A stretch of DNA of 55,277 bases from a virus (IMGVR_UViG_3300024999_000132:1-55277); one strand, 5' to 3'; shown: positions 33,132 to 43,310, counted from the first letter of the stretch. Notes: generated by a model not told the origin, from the letters alone. Translations and numbers: made by a program.

Positions 33132-34475
33132 TTGGATAAAAAATTAATTGATATATGTTATCAGAAATATAATAAGAAAATATCGGATTCGTGGGATTCT
33201 TTAGCTAAATTGTATTACCCTCAAAGCACAGGTGAAGGTCTTAGGAGTAAATTTAAGAAATATCGTAAAGCAAATGGAACACTAAAAGCAAAAGATATTA
33301 TTAATGGTATTATTCTTGGCAATGGCGATAGAGAATTAATTATTCCTACTCCTACCCCATCTACTCCAAATTATAAAGAATCTTTGGAAATCAAGCAAGA
33401 TAATTCTCAAGTCTCTGATAAATTATTGGAAATGAGTTTGGAAGAATCTAAAGATCCTGAGTTTGTTTTGAGGAGTCATGGGTATTCGCCTGATGAGTTT
33501 ATTTTGCTTAGTGCTAAGAATAGTATGTGGCACATGAATACTAAGGAAGATGGATTGAAGATTCTCTATGCCAGTAAAATTAGTGTAAAGCCCAAAACAG
33601 AATACCAATGGAATGAAGAAGATGCTAGAAAGATATTCTCTAGTTTAGAAACATGTACAAGAACAATAAATAAATCAAATATTAAAACAACACAATATAA
33701 GAAAAATGGTAAATTACTTATAGTTCCTATTTCTGACTTCCATCTTAATTTATTATCAGATAAATTATCAACAGGAAATGAATATAATATGCAAATTGCA
33801 GAAGATATATTCTTTCATGTAATTAATGATGTAATAGATAGAGTTGAAGGTAAGGTATTTGAAAAAGTATTGTTTATAACAGGAAATGATTTTATAACAT
33901 CAGATAACACTAATGGAACTACAACTCGTGGGACTCCTCAAGATAATGCTGAATCATGGTTTAAAGCAGTCCATAAGGCCACAGAATTAATTGTTAAGGC
34001 AATTGATATGCTTACTGAAATTGCACCTGTAGACGTTATTCTAGTGCCTTCTAATCACGATCTACATACTATGTTTGGAGTAATACAGACAGTAAAAGCA
34101 TGGTATAGAGATGATAATAATGTAAATATTGATGACAGTCCTTTACCAAGAAAATATTATAAATTTGGTAAAATACTTGTTTCTTTATCTCATGATATCA
34201 AAGTAAAAGATGCTTTGCAAATTATTACTACAGAAGCAAAAAGTATGTGGAGTAATTGTGAACATATTATTCTTATGTTGGCTCATTTTCATCAAGCAAT
34301 GGTTTATGAGAAGCAAGGATATTTAGAAGTATTAAGATTACCTTGCGTTAGTGGATGGTCAAGGTGGAGTAATGAAAAAGGTTATATTCAATCAGAAAAG
34401 AAGAATCAAAGTTTTATTATTGATAGTAAGTTAGGTATTACTGATGTAATGAATACGGTGATTGTGGATTATTAA
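33132..34475 (+). CDS. Calcineurin-like metallophosphoesterase
   Basis: A 447-aa protein. The catalytic domain spans about residues 195-420: VPISDFHLNLL, then FITGNDFITS (GND block), VPSNHDLHTM (the GNHD-like block, here Ser-Asn-His-Asp) and LMLAHFHQ with the late His residues. These bind the two-metal centre of phosphoesterases acting on phosphodiesters. The N-terminal 100 residues look like a DNA-binding helix-turn-helix (SWDSLAKLYYPQSTGEGLRS). Phage relatives are thought to be DNA nucleases or phosphatases in replication. The TTG start has GGGTGG upstream. Confidence 0.8.
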   Translation: MDKKLIDICYQKYNKKISDSWDSLAKLYYPQSTGEGLRSKFKKYRKANGTLKAKDIINGIILGNGDRELIIPTPTPSTPNYKESLEIKQDNSQVSDKLLEMSLEESKDPEFVLRSHGYSPDEFILLSAKNSMWHMNTKEDGLKILYASKISVKPKTEYQWNEEDARKIFSSLETCTRTINKSNIKTTQYKKNGKLLIVPISDFHLNLLSDKLSTGNEYNMQIAEDIFFHVINDVIDRVEGKVFEKVLFITGNDFITSDNTNGTTTRGTPQDNAESWFKAVHKATELIVKAIDMLTEIAPVDVILVPSNHDLHTMFGVIQTVKAWYRDDNNVNIDDSPLPRKYYKFGKILVSLSHDIKVKDALQIITTEAKSMWSNCEHIILMLAHFHQAMVYEKQGYLEVLRLPCVSGWSRWSNEKGYIQSEKKNQSFIIDSKLGITDVMNTVIVDY

Positions 34476-34503
34476 AATAATTGAAAGATAATGAGGTATT
34501 ATT

Positions 34504-35106
34504 ATGTCAGAAGTTTTATCAAGCGGAGTAAATTTCTTTGATAAAGTATTTGAAGAAAATCTAAAGGATAGAAAATTAATATTTAATGATGAGGTTGACC
34601 AAGATGTTGTAGAAACAATTGTATTACAGATTTTTAAATACAACAAAGATGATAAAGATATTCCTGTTGAAAAACGTAAGCCAATTTATATTTATATAAA
34701 TTCTATGGGTGGAGAAATTGCAAATGGATATATAATTATCGATGCTATTGAGTGTAGTAAAACTCCAGTACATGCAGTTGTTTTAGGGTACGCATATTCG
34801 ATGGGTGGATTAATTTTGCTTGCAGCAAAAAAGAAATATGCGTTTAAGAACAGTACAATTCTTTTACATGATGGAAGTATGGGTGCAGTAACGAGTGGAA
34901 GTAAATTCAAGGACATTGCCAAATTCTACGATACTATGAATGAAAGAATTAAGGAATTTGTTTTATCTAAAACAAAAATGACTCCTGAATATTATGATTC
35001 AAAATATGAAAAAGAATTTTACATGTATGCAGATGCAGAAGCCAAAGAATTAGGTATTGTAGATTATATTATTGGTGAAGATTGTGAACTTGATGAGATT
35101 CTTTAA
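34504..35106 (+). CDS. ClpP-like serine protease
   Basis: A 200-aa protein of ClpP size. IYIYINSMGGEIANG (about 61-75) is the oxyanion region, YSMGG places the nucleophile at Ser99, and LLHDG gives His122; an Asp near residue 175 (ADAEAKELGIVDYI) completes the triad. Unlike capsid ClpP-type proteases it stands among replication genes, not beside the portal, so it may act with a host Clp ATPase to remove host or phage proteins. ATG 34504 has a weak AATGAGGT leader. Confidence 0.8.
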   Translation: MSEVLSSGVNFFDKVFEENLKDRKLIFNDEVDQDVVETIVLQIFKYNKDDKDIPVEKRKPIYIYINSMGGEIANGYIIIDAIECSKTPVHAVVLGYAYSMGGLILLAAKKKYAFKNSTILLHDGSMGAVTSGSKFKDIAKFYDTMNERIKEFVLSKTKMTPEYYDSKYEKEFYMYADAEAKELGIVDYIIGEDCELDEIL

Positions 35107-35155
35107 CTTAAACATAAAATAAACAACAAAATAAAAATAAAGGCAGGAAAAATTA

Positions 35156-35536
35156 ATGCGTGTATTTCAAACTCAATCTATGTGGGATAAAATTGAAGAA
35201 CAGTGGTATGAAGTATTTTCGGTTGATGGAGAACAATGTTCTCAGGAAGAATATTTCAGGGAATTAGAAGTAGAACAGTGTTTAGAAGATGACGAAGTGG
35301 AAGAGGAAATGAATATGGAAGAAATTCATGATGAAGATTGCACTTGTCAAGATTGTCAAGAAAATAGAAAAATGATTTATTTAGGTGAAGCAGTTAAATT
35401 TATGTTTGAGAATCAATTATGTCCTAAAGGTGTTTTTGAATTGCTTGGAGATATTTATGATAAGGGAAACTATGAAGGATATGAAGAGGGTTATGAGGAT
35501 GTAAAGAATGAGATGAGAGAATTTTTGGATGATTAG
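35156..35536 (+). CDS. Acidic hypothetical protein with CxxC, 126 aa
   Basis: A 126-aa protein of very high acidity, with a Glu-rich middle, a CTCQDC segment near residue 62 and a C-terminal Gly-Tyr-Glu repeat-like helix (YEGYEEGYEDVKNE). The start ATG 35156 has GGCAGGAAAA upstream. It may bind metal or act as a host-interacting acidic protein. Family not recognised. A terminator follows. Confidence 0.5.
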   Translation: MRVFQTQSMWDKIEEQWYEVFSVDGEQCSQEEYFRELEVEQCLEDDEVEEEMNMEEIHDEDCTCQDCQENRKMIYLGEAVKFMFENQLCPKGVFELLGDIYDKGNYEGYEEGYEDVKNEMREFLDD

Positions 35537-35592
35537 ATTATATAATTAGTCAATAAAATCTAAGTTTTAAATTAATATTTTTACAGTAGATA

Positions 35593-35622
35593 GAGGGCAT
35601 CAGTGAGTTGATGCTCTTTCTT
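35593..35622 (+). terminator. Intrinsic terminator
   Basis: A stem GAGGGCATCA / TGATGCTCTT with a short loop is followed by TCTTGTGTTG. It separates the ClpP-like transcript from the 35674 gene. Confidence 0.6.
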
Positions 35623-35673
35623 GTGTTGTAAAGGTACAATACAAATTAAGAATGAGAGGAAGTGAAATTAAGA

Positions 35674-35874
35674 ATGACCGAACAAAAACAAGAGTATAAA
35701 GAAAAGGAAAGATATGTTTATATTTATAACCCAGAACAATCTTCCTACTATTTATCACAAGGAATTCCATTGATTGATACGGGTATTCATCCTAAGACGA
35801 AGCATGTCTGGTTCAAGTTTTCTTGGGAAGCCACAGTAGAAGTTTACGGGAAATGGTGTACAAGAACTAGATGA
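35674..35874 (+). CDS. DUF5659-like protein, 66 aa
   Basis: The start is taken at ATG 35674, 13 bp after GAGAGGA; an upstream GTG at 35662 abuts the ribosome binding site and is less likely. The product is the closest relative in the window of the 30998 protein (VYIYNPEQSSYYLSQGIP, ending with a Lys-Trp-Cys). Function unknown. Confidence 0.55.
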   Translation: MTEQKQEYKEKERYVYIYNPEQSSYYLSQGIPLIDTGIHPKTKHVWFKFSWEATVEVYGKWCTRTR

Positions 35875-35902
35875 TTATTTATGTTGAAAATGGTTAGTTG
35901 GA

Positions 35903-37090
35903 ATGGTTAATAAAATAAGAATGAAAGCGAGTGATTTAATAATGGAAAATAATTTAACAGCATTTGAACAAGAATTTGGATTAACGGTTGATGAGAATGG
36001 CAAGGTTGTAACAAATAGCCTAAAAATTGCTGATTATTATAGTAAAGAGCATAAAGATGTTTTGAAGAAAATTAGAGGATTTATTGAGTTAATACCAGAA
36101 TTAGGAGAGGGAAATTTTTCGCTGTCCTCTTATACCAATGAACAAAACAAATCTCAACCTATGTATAAAATAGATAGAAGTGGTTTTGCAATGTTAGTGA
36201 ACAAGTTTACAGGTGATGATGCCACTATCTTTACATATAAATATACTAAGGCATTTGAAGAAATGGCAGAAGAATTAGAGCATAGGCGCGAACAAAGCGT
36301 AGAAGTATTAAATGCTTTAAACGAAAAAGATGTTAAACTGCAACGCAAAAAGACATTGGATTCTTATTTTGGTAAAAGAAAAACAGTAACTACATTTAAA
36401 TATTGTAGTTATGAAGAATTTGCTAATATGTTGTCTTTATTTGATGAGTATTTATTTACCATTAAAGACTCAGAGATTAAAAGAATTGAGTACAATAGAG
36501 TTGTTGACGGATTAACTCAAAATAGAAACTCAGTCTCGCCTAACGATAAGATGTATATGCCTAAAACAAGTATTTATAGTTATTATATACAAGAGTTTAC
36601 CAAGAAGAAAGGTTCCTCAGAGAATAAGTCTTATGGTCAACGTCTTAGACACAAAGATGGCATTATTAAAGAACAGCAAAATATAATATCTACTTTAAAT
36701 CCTCCTTTAGAAGATTATATGGTTTTAGATGCACATGGTTTGTCTGAAAATTACATGTATGAAACTGTAGAAAATGAAATGACAGGTAAAAATATTACAG
36801 TTAAGTCATATGTTTATAAGAATTGGATCAAGAAATTTCCATCGTTCCAATTGAAAGATAAAGAAGAATTAAATGTAGACTGGGATAGACCAATTACTGT
36901 ATTTCTAAAATTTGATTGTATGGATAAATTTGACGTTCAGAATTTCTCAAAAAGTGCAATTGATCAGGTTATAACAAGAGATTTTGGTGAAGATGATAAT
37001 ATAATTGATAAAGTTATTGTCGAAAGAAATAAGAGTGTAGAATCATTTGATGAGGGAAGGATTTACGTTTATATTCAGAATGTAGATTAA
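35903..37090 (+). CDS. Rha-domain protein fused to RusA-like Holliday junction resolvase
   Basis: A 395-aa, two-domain protein. Residues about 25-120 match the Rha phage-regulator fold: SLKIADYYSKEHKDVLKKI, FFS-like LSSYTNEQ, PMYKIDRSGFAML and YKYTKAFEEME-like helix. The C-terminal 100 residues resemble RusA resolvases: PITVFLKFDCMDKFDVQNFSK with Asp-x-x-Asn-x-x-Lys, then IDQVITRDFGEDDNIIDKV supplying the paired acidic residues, and a final YVYIQ strand. RusA resolves branched DNA during phage recombination and packaging. The central part is helical and unassigned. ATG at 35903 lacks a strong ribosome binding site; ATG 35921 or 35942 are alternatives. Confidence 0.65.
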   Translation: MVNKIRMKASDLIMENNLTAFEQEFGLTVDENGKVVTNSLKIADYYSKEHKDVLKKIRGFIELIPELGEGNFSLSSYTNEQNKSQPMYKIDRSGFAMLVNKFTGDDATIFTYKYTKAFEEMAEELEHRREQSVEVLNALNEKDVKLQRKKTLDSYFGKRKTVTTFKYCSYEEFANMLSLFDEYLFTIKDSEIKRIEYNRVVDGLTQNRNSVSPNDKMYMPKTSIYSYYIQEFTKKKGSSENKSYGQRLRHKDGIIKEQQNIISTLNPPLEDYMVLDAHGLSENYMYETVENEMTGKNITVKSYVYKNWIKKFPSFQLKDKEELNVDWDRPITVFLKFDCMDKFDVQNFSKSAIDQVITRDFGEDDNIIDKVIVERNKSVESFDEGRIYVYIQNVD

Positions 37091-37158
37091 TTGTATTAAA
37101 AATAAATAAATAATATTTTGTAAGTTATAAGACGCTTGAGCAATCAGGGGTTTTCTGT

Positions 37159-37194
37159 GTGGATGGTAATGTGGATGGTAATGTGGATGGTAAT
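37159..37194. repeat. Three tandem copies of GTGGATGGTAAT
   Basis: A perfect 12-bp unit is repeated three times in the noncoding gap after the Rha-RusA gene. No matching structure is seen; it may be a protein-binding cluster or a slippage product. Confidence 0.85.
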
Positions 37195-37222
37195 AATGAT
37201 ATAAAGTTTTGTGGGTAAGTCG

Positions 37223-37257
37223 ATAATCCAAGCAGAAATGTTTGGATTATTTGTTAT
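37223..37257 (+). terminator. Intrinsic terminator
   Basis: A 9-bp stem ATAATCCAA/TTGGATTAT (37223-37231, 37242-37250) is followed by TTGTTATT. It ends the replication-module transcript before the homing endonuclease gene. Confidence 0.6.
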
Positions 37258-37388
37258 TCACAGGAATAATGTGGATCAAAGTTGAGAGGTAATTTGGGAG
37301 TCATGACCCATCTCTACACGCCTCTCTTCTTTCTATTTTTAAGTTTTAGTGTAGAGAACAATAAATGTGTAGAAAGAAGGAATTGATT

Positions 37389-38516
37389 ATGTTGTTAACA
37401 AAAGAGGTGGAGATTAATTTAAAAGGTAGTAAACCTAAACACTATGAGAGTTTAGGATATGAAATACCTAAAAAGATTGGTGCAAAAGGTAAAGAAGTTT
37501 GTGATTATAGTAAGAGTATTTTAGTAAAAATCGAAGATTTGCCTCATAGTTCAGAAGTTATAATTAAACTACAATGTGACTACTGTGGAAAAGAAATCGA
37601 AAAACTATATAAGGATTATTATAAACAAACATTATCAGATGATAGTTCTCCGAATAAAAAGGATTGTTGCTACGAGTGTAGATATTTAAAGAAAAAAGAA
37701 AGTGATATGATAATACATGGAGTGGCACATACTACTCAATTAAAATCTACTCAAGACAAAATGAAGAAGTCAATGATGAATAAATTAGGAGTTGAATATG
37801 CTTCTCAAAGTCAAGAAGTAAAAGATAAAATTAAGTCAACTAATTTAGAAAGATATGGATTTGAAGTTTCCTCAAAATCTGAAATTGTAAAGGATAAATT
37901 TAAAAATACATGTCTTGATAGATATGGTGTTGATCATCCAGTTAAACTTAAAAGTATTCAACAAAAAATAATAGATACTTATAATTTTAAATATGGGTGC
38001 CATCCAATGCAAGTGGAAGAAATAAAAAATAAGGCAATTATTAAACAACGAATTGCATTTTATAATAACGAAACAGCACCTTGCTCAAGACAACAAAAAT
38101 ATATAAGTTTACTATTTAGAGGAAAATTAAATTATCCTGTAAACAAATGTAGTTTAGATATAGCTTTTCCAGAAGAAATGATTTATGTTGAGTATTTTGG
38201 AGGCGGCCATTATTTAGATGTTAAATTAGGAGAAATATCGTTAAATGATAAACAAAAGAATGATAGACGTAGATGGTATGCTTTAAAAAGCAAAGGTTGG
38301 AAGGAAATTAGGATACTATCAATAAAAGATTACTTACCACAAGATAATATTATTTTAGATTTACTTTTATATGCAAAAGATTACTTATCTACAGGTCATT
38401 CTTGGATTAAATTTGATATAGATAATTCTAAAATAATTACTTCGCAATATGAAATAAATGTTGATTATGGGATATTACGAAAAATTAAGCAAGCAGATTT
38501 AGAAGAAGTGAGTTAG
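37389..38516 (+). CDS. Homing endonuclease with YG-repeat and EDxHD-type nuclease domain
   Basis: The start is set at ATG 37389 (AAGAAGGAA upstream). The 375-aa product has an N-terminal zinc-ribbon (CDYCGKE, CCYECRY), then four DNA-binding repeats of the type KLGVEYASQSQEVKDKIK (each Tyr-Gly-Val/Phe-x-x-x-x-Q/K-S), and a C-terminal nuclease core (LDIAFPEEMIYVEYFGGGHY, then RRRWYALKSKGWKEIRILS), the Asp-Glu-x-His plus Arg-Trp layout of EDxHD homing nucleases. The last 150 residues closely match the protein at 48374. It sits between the replication and packaging modules. Confidence 0.75.
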   Translation: MLLTKEVEINLKGSKPKHYESLGYEIPKKIGAKGKEVCDYSKSILVKIEDLPHSSEVIIKLQCDYCGKEIEKLYKDYYKQTLSDDSSPNKKDCCYECRYLKKKESDMIIHGVAHTTQLKSTQDKMKKSMMNKLGVEYASQSQEVKDKIKSTNLERYGFEVSSKSEIVKDKFKNTCLDRYGVDHPVKLKSIQQKIIDTYNFKYGCHPMQVEEIKNKAIIKQRIAFYNNETAPCSRQQKYISLLFRGKLNYPVNKCSLDIAFPEEMIYVEYFGGGHYLDVKLGEISLNDKQKNDRRRWYALKSKGWKEIRILSIKDYLPQDNIILDLLLYAKDYLSTGHSWIKFDIDNSKIITSQYEINVDYGILRKIKQADLEEVS

Positions 38517-38561
38517 TTAAATATTAACTTCTCCTTTATTCAATTAAAAGAGGTGAGACCT

Positions 38562-39710
38562 ATACCTAGAGTTGGAAAAACAATAAAAGACCCAATAATA
38601 AAATCAAAAGATGAAGAAAGTAAAATAAAGTGTCCAATGTGTACAGATGAACCAAAAGCAAGATCAAATTTTTATAAAAGTTTATCTCCTTTGTATTTAG
38701 GGATAAACATTGATTATCCCAATGAATCGAGAATGGTATTTTGTAAGGAGTGCATATGTAATACTTATGACACCTATTATGGTATTTTAAAAGACATTAA
38801 AAAATCAATTCTTATAACTTGTATGAAATTTGATATTCCATTTAATGAAGGTGATTTTGATGGGGCAATGAAACAATGCACGAATAAACCAACAGCACAT
38901 CCATTAAAAATTTATATGACAAAATTAAATTCATTAGGTAATTTTAATAATACTTTAGCTGGTTTTGATCCTAAATTTTTATTTGATAAAGAAACTGGGA
39001 AAGACCTTATAACTAACGCTTTAGAATTAGAGGTAAAAGATTTAGATTATAATATTCAACTTACTGAAAAAGATTTACAAGTTAAAGATGATGTAATTAG
39101 GCTTATTGGATATGATCCATTTGCTGGATATTCTAATTTCGATCAGAAGTTTTTATACAATGAGTTAATTACTTATCTAGATGAGGATTTATTAGATGAT
39201 GCATTTAAGTTATCACAAATATTACAATTGGTTAATAACAATAATCAAATAAGAAAAATAGATTTAGTTATTGCTACTTTAAGCAATGATACCAAAACAT
39301 TAATTTCAAATCAAGGAGAAATAAAATCTCTGTCTTCCACAAAAAGTCAAATAGTTGGAAGTACAGATAAAATTGCTAAAGAAAACTCTATTTCTGTGAA
39401 AAATCGAGGAGATAAAAAAGCAGGAAAATCAACTTTGACTTATATGATGAAGAATTATAGAGAAATTGGTTTTGAAGATGCAGAAGTTGATTATTATGAT
39501 CAATTAAAAGGCATAGGAATGAAACATGCTGCTGACATTTCAAATAGTAGTATATTAGAACAACTTAGATTTGATGAAAATGATTTAGATAATATGATTA
39601 AAGAACAAAGAACGCTAATTCAAAGTTTACAAAGTGAACTTGATGAGTCATTGGAAGAAAATAGAAAATTAAGAATTAAAATAAAATCAGAAACTATTAC
39701 TGATAATTAA
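38562..39710 (+). CDS. terS: Putative terminase small subunit, AUA start
   Basis: A 382-aa protein immediately upstream of the large terminase. It has an N-terminal zinc finger (CPMCTDE ... CKECICNTY), a helical middle with DNA-binding-like segments, and a C-terminal coiled coil (LIQSLQSELDESLEENRKLRIK). Proteins of this layout are annotated as small terminase subunits in Firmicute phages. The frame reaches a GTG at 38553 that is part of AAGAGGTGAG, the ribosome binding site; the first codon at normal spacing is ATA 38562 (I/M-PRVGKTIKDP), so a non-AUG start is likely. It would recognise the packaging site. Confidence 0.6.
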   Translation: MPRVGKTIKDPIIKSKDEESKIKCPMCTDEPKARSNFYKSLSPLYLGINIDYPNESRMVFCKECICNTYDTYYGILKDIKKSILITCMKFDIPFNEGDFDGAMKQCTNKPTAHPLKIYMTKLNSLGNFNNTLAGFDPKFLFDKETGKDLITNALELEVKDLDYNIQLTEKDLQVKDDVIRLIGYDPFAGYSNFDQKFLYNELITYLDEDLLDDAFKLSQILQLVNNNNQIRKIDLVIATLSNDTKTLISNQGEIKSLSSTKSQIVGSTDKIAKENSISVKNRGDKKAGKSTLTYMMKNYREIGFEDAEVDYYDQLKGIGMKHAADISNSSILEQLRFDENDLDNMIKEQRTLIQSLQSELDESLEENRKLRIKIKSETITDN

Positions 39711-39727
39711 GGTGGTGAATATTTAAA

Positions 39728-41552
39728 ATGACAAATCTCAATCGTGATAAAAAATTACTAACAACAAGAAAAATAGAAATGTATAATGCAAACTCTAAGA
39801 TTATAAAGTTTTGGAGACGTAATCCAATTATTGCGGCTGAAGATTTGTTCGGTTAGTATAAGATTATTGGATTTTCAAAAATGGGTTCTTCAAATGAGTT
39901 GGAATACTCCGTATGTGTTGTGGTGTGAAAGTCGAAACGCAGGTAAAAGTTTTGAAGCAGCAGTATTAATGGGGTTAAAATCAATATTATATGAAGATCA
40001 AGATATTTACATAGTAAGCAATGTCGGAAGTCAAGCACAAGAATGTTTCACAAAAATTGAAGATATAGCTTTAGATAGAATTAATTCAATTAAATCGTTA
40101 AAAGATATATTTAGAAATGAAATAGTGCAAAGCCCTTCATGCAAGACTGGATTTTCACATAATCCTGTATCATTTCATGTTTCAACATATAATAATAGTG
40201 AAATATTTACACTTAATGGTAATCCGGATAATAACAGATCGAAAAGGGCAACGTGCGTATTTTTTGATGAGGCGGGGTATTCTGGTGAAGAACTGTTAGA
40301 AGCAATGGCAGCATTTGCAACACAAGATAGTGATTTTGCAACTTCTGTACAAAAAGACTTTGATGTTAAAGCGTCAAGAAGAAACGTACCTACACAATTA
40401 ATTTATGCATCTTCAGCATCTTCAGTTGATACTACATTCTTTAGAAAATATAAGGACTTTGCAATGAAAATGATGATGGGAAATAGAGATTATTTTTGTT
40501 GCGATATTCCTTGTAATATTCCTATTAATCCAATGATGGACGGGATAGAGCATCCTCCACTTTTACAAAAATCTAAAGTAGAAACAGCAATGACATCTAA
40601 TAGGGATAAAGCATTAAGAGAATACTATAATAAATTCGATTCGGATGGTGGAGAAACACAAATATATAAACGTGCTATGATAACAAGAAATAGCATATTC
40701 TCTTTACCTAAATTTTCTAATGAAACTGGAAAAGAAAAATTCGCAATTGCTTTTGACCCTGCAAGAGCAGGAGATGGTTCGATTGTTTCCGTAATGCAAA
40801 TTCTAAAAGATGATAACATTGGTTATTATGGAAAGATTGTAAATTGTACAAATATGATTGATTTAGCCAGTAAAAGAAAAATAAAAATGAAAACTCCAGA
40901 TCAGATCAAGTTTTTAAAACAAACAATATTAGATTACAATGGAAATAATCCTGACTATGAAAATATAGAAGCATTTTTGATCGACGCAGGAGCAGGTGGA
41001 GCTGGTGTTTCAGCATATGCTGATAATTTATTAGATGATTGGTTTGATGATAAAGGTATTAAGCATAAAGGATTTATTGATAAGGTTTCTGATATTTACG
41101 AAACGGAAAAATATAATTATCCTAATGCATGGGAAAAATTAGCATTAATATCTCCAAATAAATATAGAAATAAAATGTGTGAAGAATTATTAGAACTATT
41201 ACAATTAGATTTAATAAAATTTCCATATGAATATTCTGGTAAAGGATTTGTAACATTGGCATCTGATGATGGAAGTGAAAGAAATTTAAAAAACTATAAT
41301 CTTTCATTTGAAGAGGAATTAGCATTAATTAATATTGATATAATGAAAACTGAAACTATTAATATCCATAGAGTTGCTAATGCTGAAAAAACAAGTGTAA
41401 GATATATATTACCAAAAGATAAGGAAAGAATTATGTATGATGATAAATTTTATACATTGTTGCTTTTAGCTCATTATTTATATGAGAAAAGAAGAGGAGA
41501 TATAATCAACACGGATGATTCAGATCATGATTTCGTATTCTCTTATTCATAA
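39728..41552 (+). CDS. terL: Terminase large subunit, frame interrupted near the N-terminus
   Basis: ATPase and nuclease of the packaging motor. From ATG 39728 (GGTGGTGAA upstream) 42 codons read to NPIIAAEDLFG and then meet TAG at 39854-39856. The +1 frame continues at once as SIRLLDFQKW, the expected terminase sequence, and runs to 41552. Motifs follow: Walker A CESRNAGKS, Walker B CVFFDEAG, and nuclease acidic residues in AFDPARAGDGS and FLIDAGAGGAG. The extra T at 39853-39854 is either a programmed +1 shift at a stop codon, a real mutation or an assembly error. An internal start at ATG 39891 would lose the first 55 residues but leave the Walker A intact. Confidence 0.8.
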
Positions 41553-41592
41553 CACAAAAACAAATCCCTAAAGAAAGGAGGTATAACTTCTC

Positions 41593-43230
41593 TTGACAAA
41601 AAAAATAATTTCTCAAACAGAAACAAACACTCAAACTATCCCCTCTGATCCATTCCCTCAATTCTCAACATCGAATGAAATTGAATTAAATTCTTTATCC
41701 TATAATTCATATTCATTTTCAACAGGAAGATTAGATACTGATAATATCCCAATGAGCGATTTAAAACAATATGTCAAATATCCGATGATATATAATGAAA
41801 TATTGAGAACTATATCTGAGCAAGCTTATAATTCTGATGGACTGTACTCAAATATTTTGGAATATATGGTTGCTATACCTACTTTAGCAAATATTACAAC
41901 TATGAGAAACAACACTCCTGAATTGAAAGAGAAAAAGAAAAAGTTTAATCTTATATTAAAATTACTAAATCACGATAGGTCAACTAGAGACATATTAAGA
42001 AATTTATATATTTATGGCACATACATAGGTACGCTTAGAGAAACTTTTGCAAGTAATAAAAATATAGATACTGGTTCGATTACAGTAGAATCAATTGATA
42101 GAATTGAAGGACTATCATTAGATGATAATTTTATGATCCAACCTTTAGACTTAGATTATTGTAAAATAATTGGATTTCAAAATAATATATCCATTGCTGC
42201 TTTTGATATGATGTATTTTGATCAATTTAAATTTGGTGGACTAGTAAATGAAATAAAAAATTTCCCTAAAGAGTTTATGAAAGCATATATGTCGTATAAG
42301 AAAGATGCAAGTAAAAGATGGTTTATATTAGATTATAGAAAAACCATTGCATTAAAATCTAAATCAAAAGAGGATGAACCATATGGTAGACCTCTTGGAT
42401 TATCAGCTTTTAAAAATATGAAATCAAGTAGTGACTATGATGATAGTCAATATCAATTAGTTAGTGAATTAGCTAGTAGTATCTATTATTTGATCTTGCC
42501 TTCTGGGGAAAAGCAAGGATCTTGCTCATTAAATTCAACTCAGCAAAAAGAAGTTATTGAGGCTTTTAAAAACGCAGTAAAAGTTAATACAAGTGGAGAA
42601 AACGCCAAAATCTCAACCCTCAGTTTAGCACCTGGGACAGAAATAAGTAGGTTAAGTAAAGATTCATCTCTAGTAAAAGATACTTTAAGTGATGAAAACA
42701 TGAAGAAAATCAGTACAAGTTTAGGTTTTGCTAGTAGTGCTTTAAATGCTGAATCTAGTGGTGGAAGTTCATACGCAAATTTGGCTGTAAATTTAGATTT
42801 AGTATCATCCCAAGTATTTCAGTCTGTAAATGAGATAGCAAGAGAATATACAAGAGTAATTAATGAATTATTAGGCATAAAACCAAAGGATTATATTGAT
42901 ATCAATTATTTACCTATTTCTTGGTTAAATAAGGATGATATGTTTGAGAAAGTGTCTCAATTATATACATTAATAGGGGGTAGCAGAAGATATCTAGTGG
43001 CTTGTGCAGGAATCGATGTTAATAGTTACTTTAGTTGTCTAGATGAAGAAATTGAAGAAGGGTATGAAGAGAAGTACCCTGTTCATTTATCTGCATTCAA
43101 TTCAAATAGTGGAGATATAAAAGACAATGACGGTGGAAGACCATCAATGAAAACTAAGGATTTATCGCAAAATGGAATGGTCACTCGCAATAATAATAGC
43201 AATAATCAAGTAAAACCATCCACTAAATAA
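41593..43230 (+). CDS. Portal protein
   Basis: A 545-aa protein directly after the large terminase, the standard place and size for a portal (HK97/SPP1 type). It has an N-terminal low-complexity arm, a helix-rich stem region, a GTYIGTLRETFA segment and a C-terminal clip/crown with a long helix (SYANLAVNLDLVSSQVFQSVNEIAREY). It forms the dodecameric ring at the capsid vertex through which DNA enters. TTG start with AAAGGAGG. The terminator at 43278-43310 follows. Confidence 0.8.
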   Translation: MTKKIISQTETNTQTIPSDPFPQFSTSNEIELNSLSYNSYSFSTGRLDTDNIPMSDLKQYVKYPMIYNEILRTISEQAYNSDGLYSNILEYMVAIPTLANITTMRNNTPELKEKKKKFNLILKLLNHDRSTRDILRNLYIYGTYIGTLRETFASNKNIDTGSITVESIDRIEGLSLDDNFMIQPLDLDYCKIIGFQNNISIAAFDMMYFDQFKFGGLVNEIKNFPKEFMKAYMSYKKDASKRWFILDYRKTIALKSKSKEDEPYGRPLGLSAFKNMKSSSDYDDSQYQLVSELASSIYYLILPSGEKQGSCSLNSTQQKEVIEAFKNAVKVNTSGENAKISTLSLAPGTEISRLSKDSSLVKDTLSDENMKKISTSLGFASSALNAESSGGSSYANLAVNLDLVSSQVFQSVNEIAREYTRVINELLGIKPKDYIDINYLPISWLNKDDMFEKVSQLYTLIGGSRRYLVACAGIDVNSYFSCLDEEIEEGYEEKYPVHLSAFNSNSGDIKDNDGGRPSMKTKDLSQNGMVTRNNNSNNQVKPSTK

Positions 43231-43277
43231 TTGATAATTTTAATAAAAGATAGGTGAGGAGTAATTACCCTTACTGA

Positions 43278-43310
43278 GAAGATGAGTTCCTTTCACTCAT
43301 CTTCTTTTAT
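43278..43310 (+). terminator. Intrinsic terminator after the portal gene
   Basis: GAAGATGAG (43278-43286) pairs with CTCATCTTC (43296-43304) around a 9-nt loop and is followed by TTTTATTTG. It divides the packaging transcript from the homing endonuclease and head genes. Confidence 0.85.

Noticed and set aside
35662-35673. GTG 35662 as start of the DUF5659-like protein
   Set aside because: It lies one base after GAGAGGA; ATG 35674 has a more usable distance.
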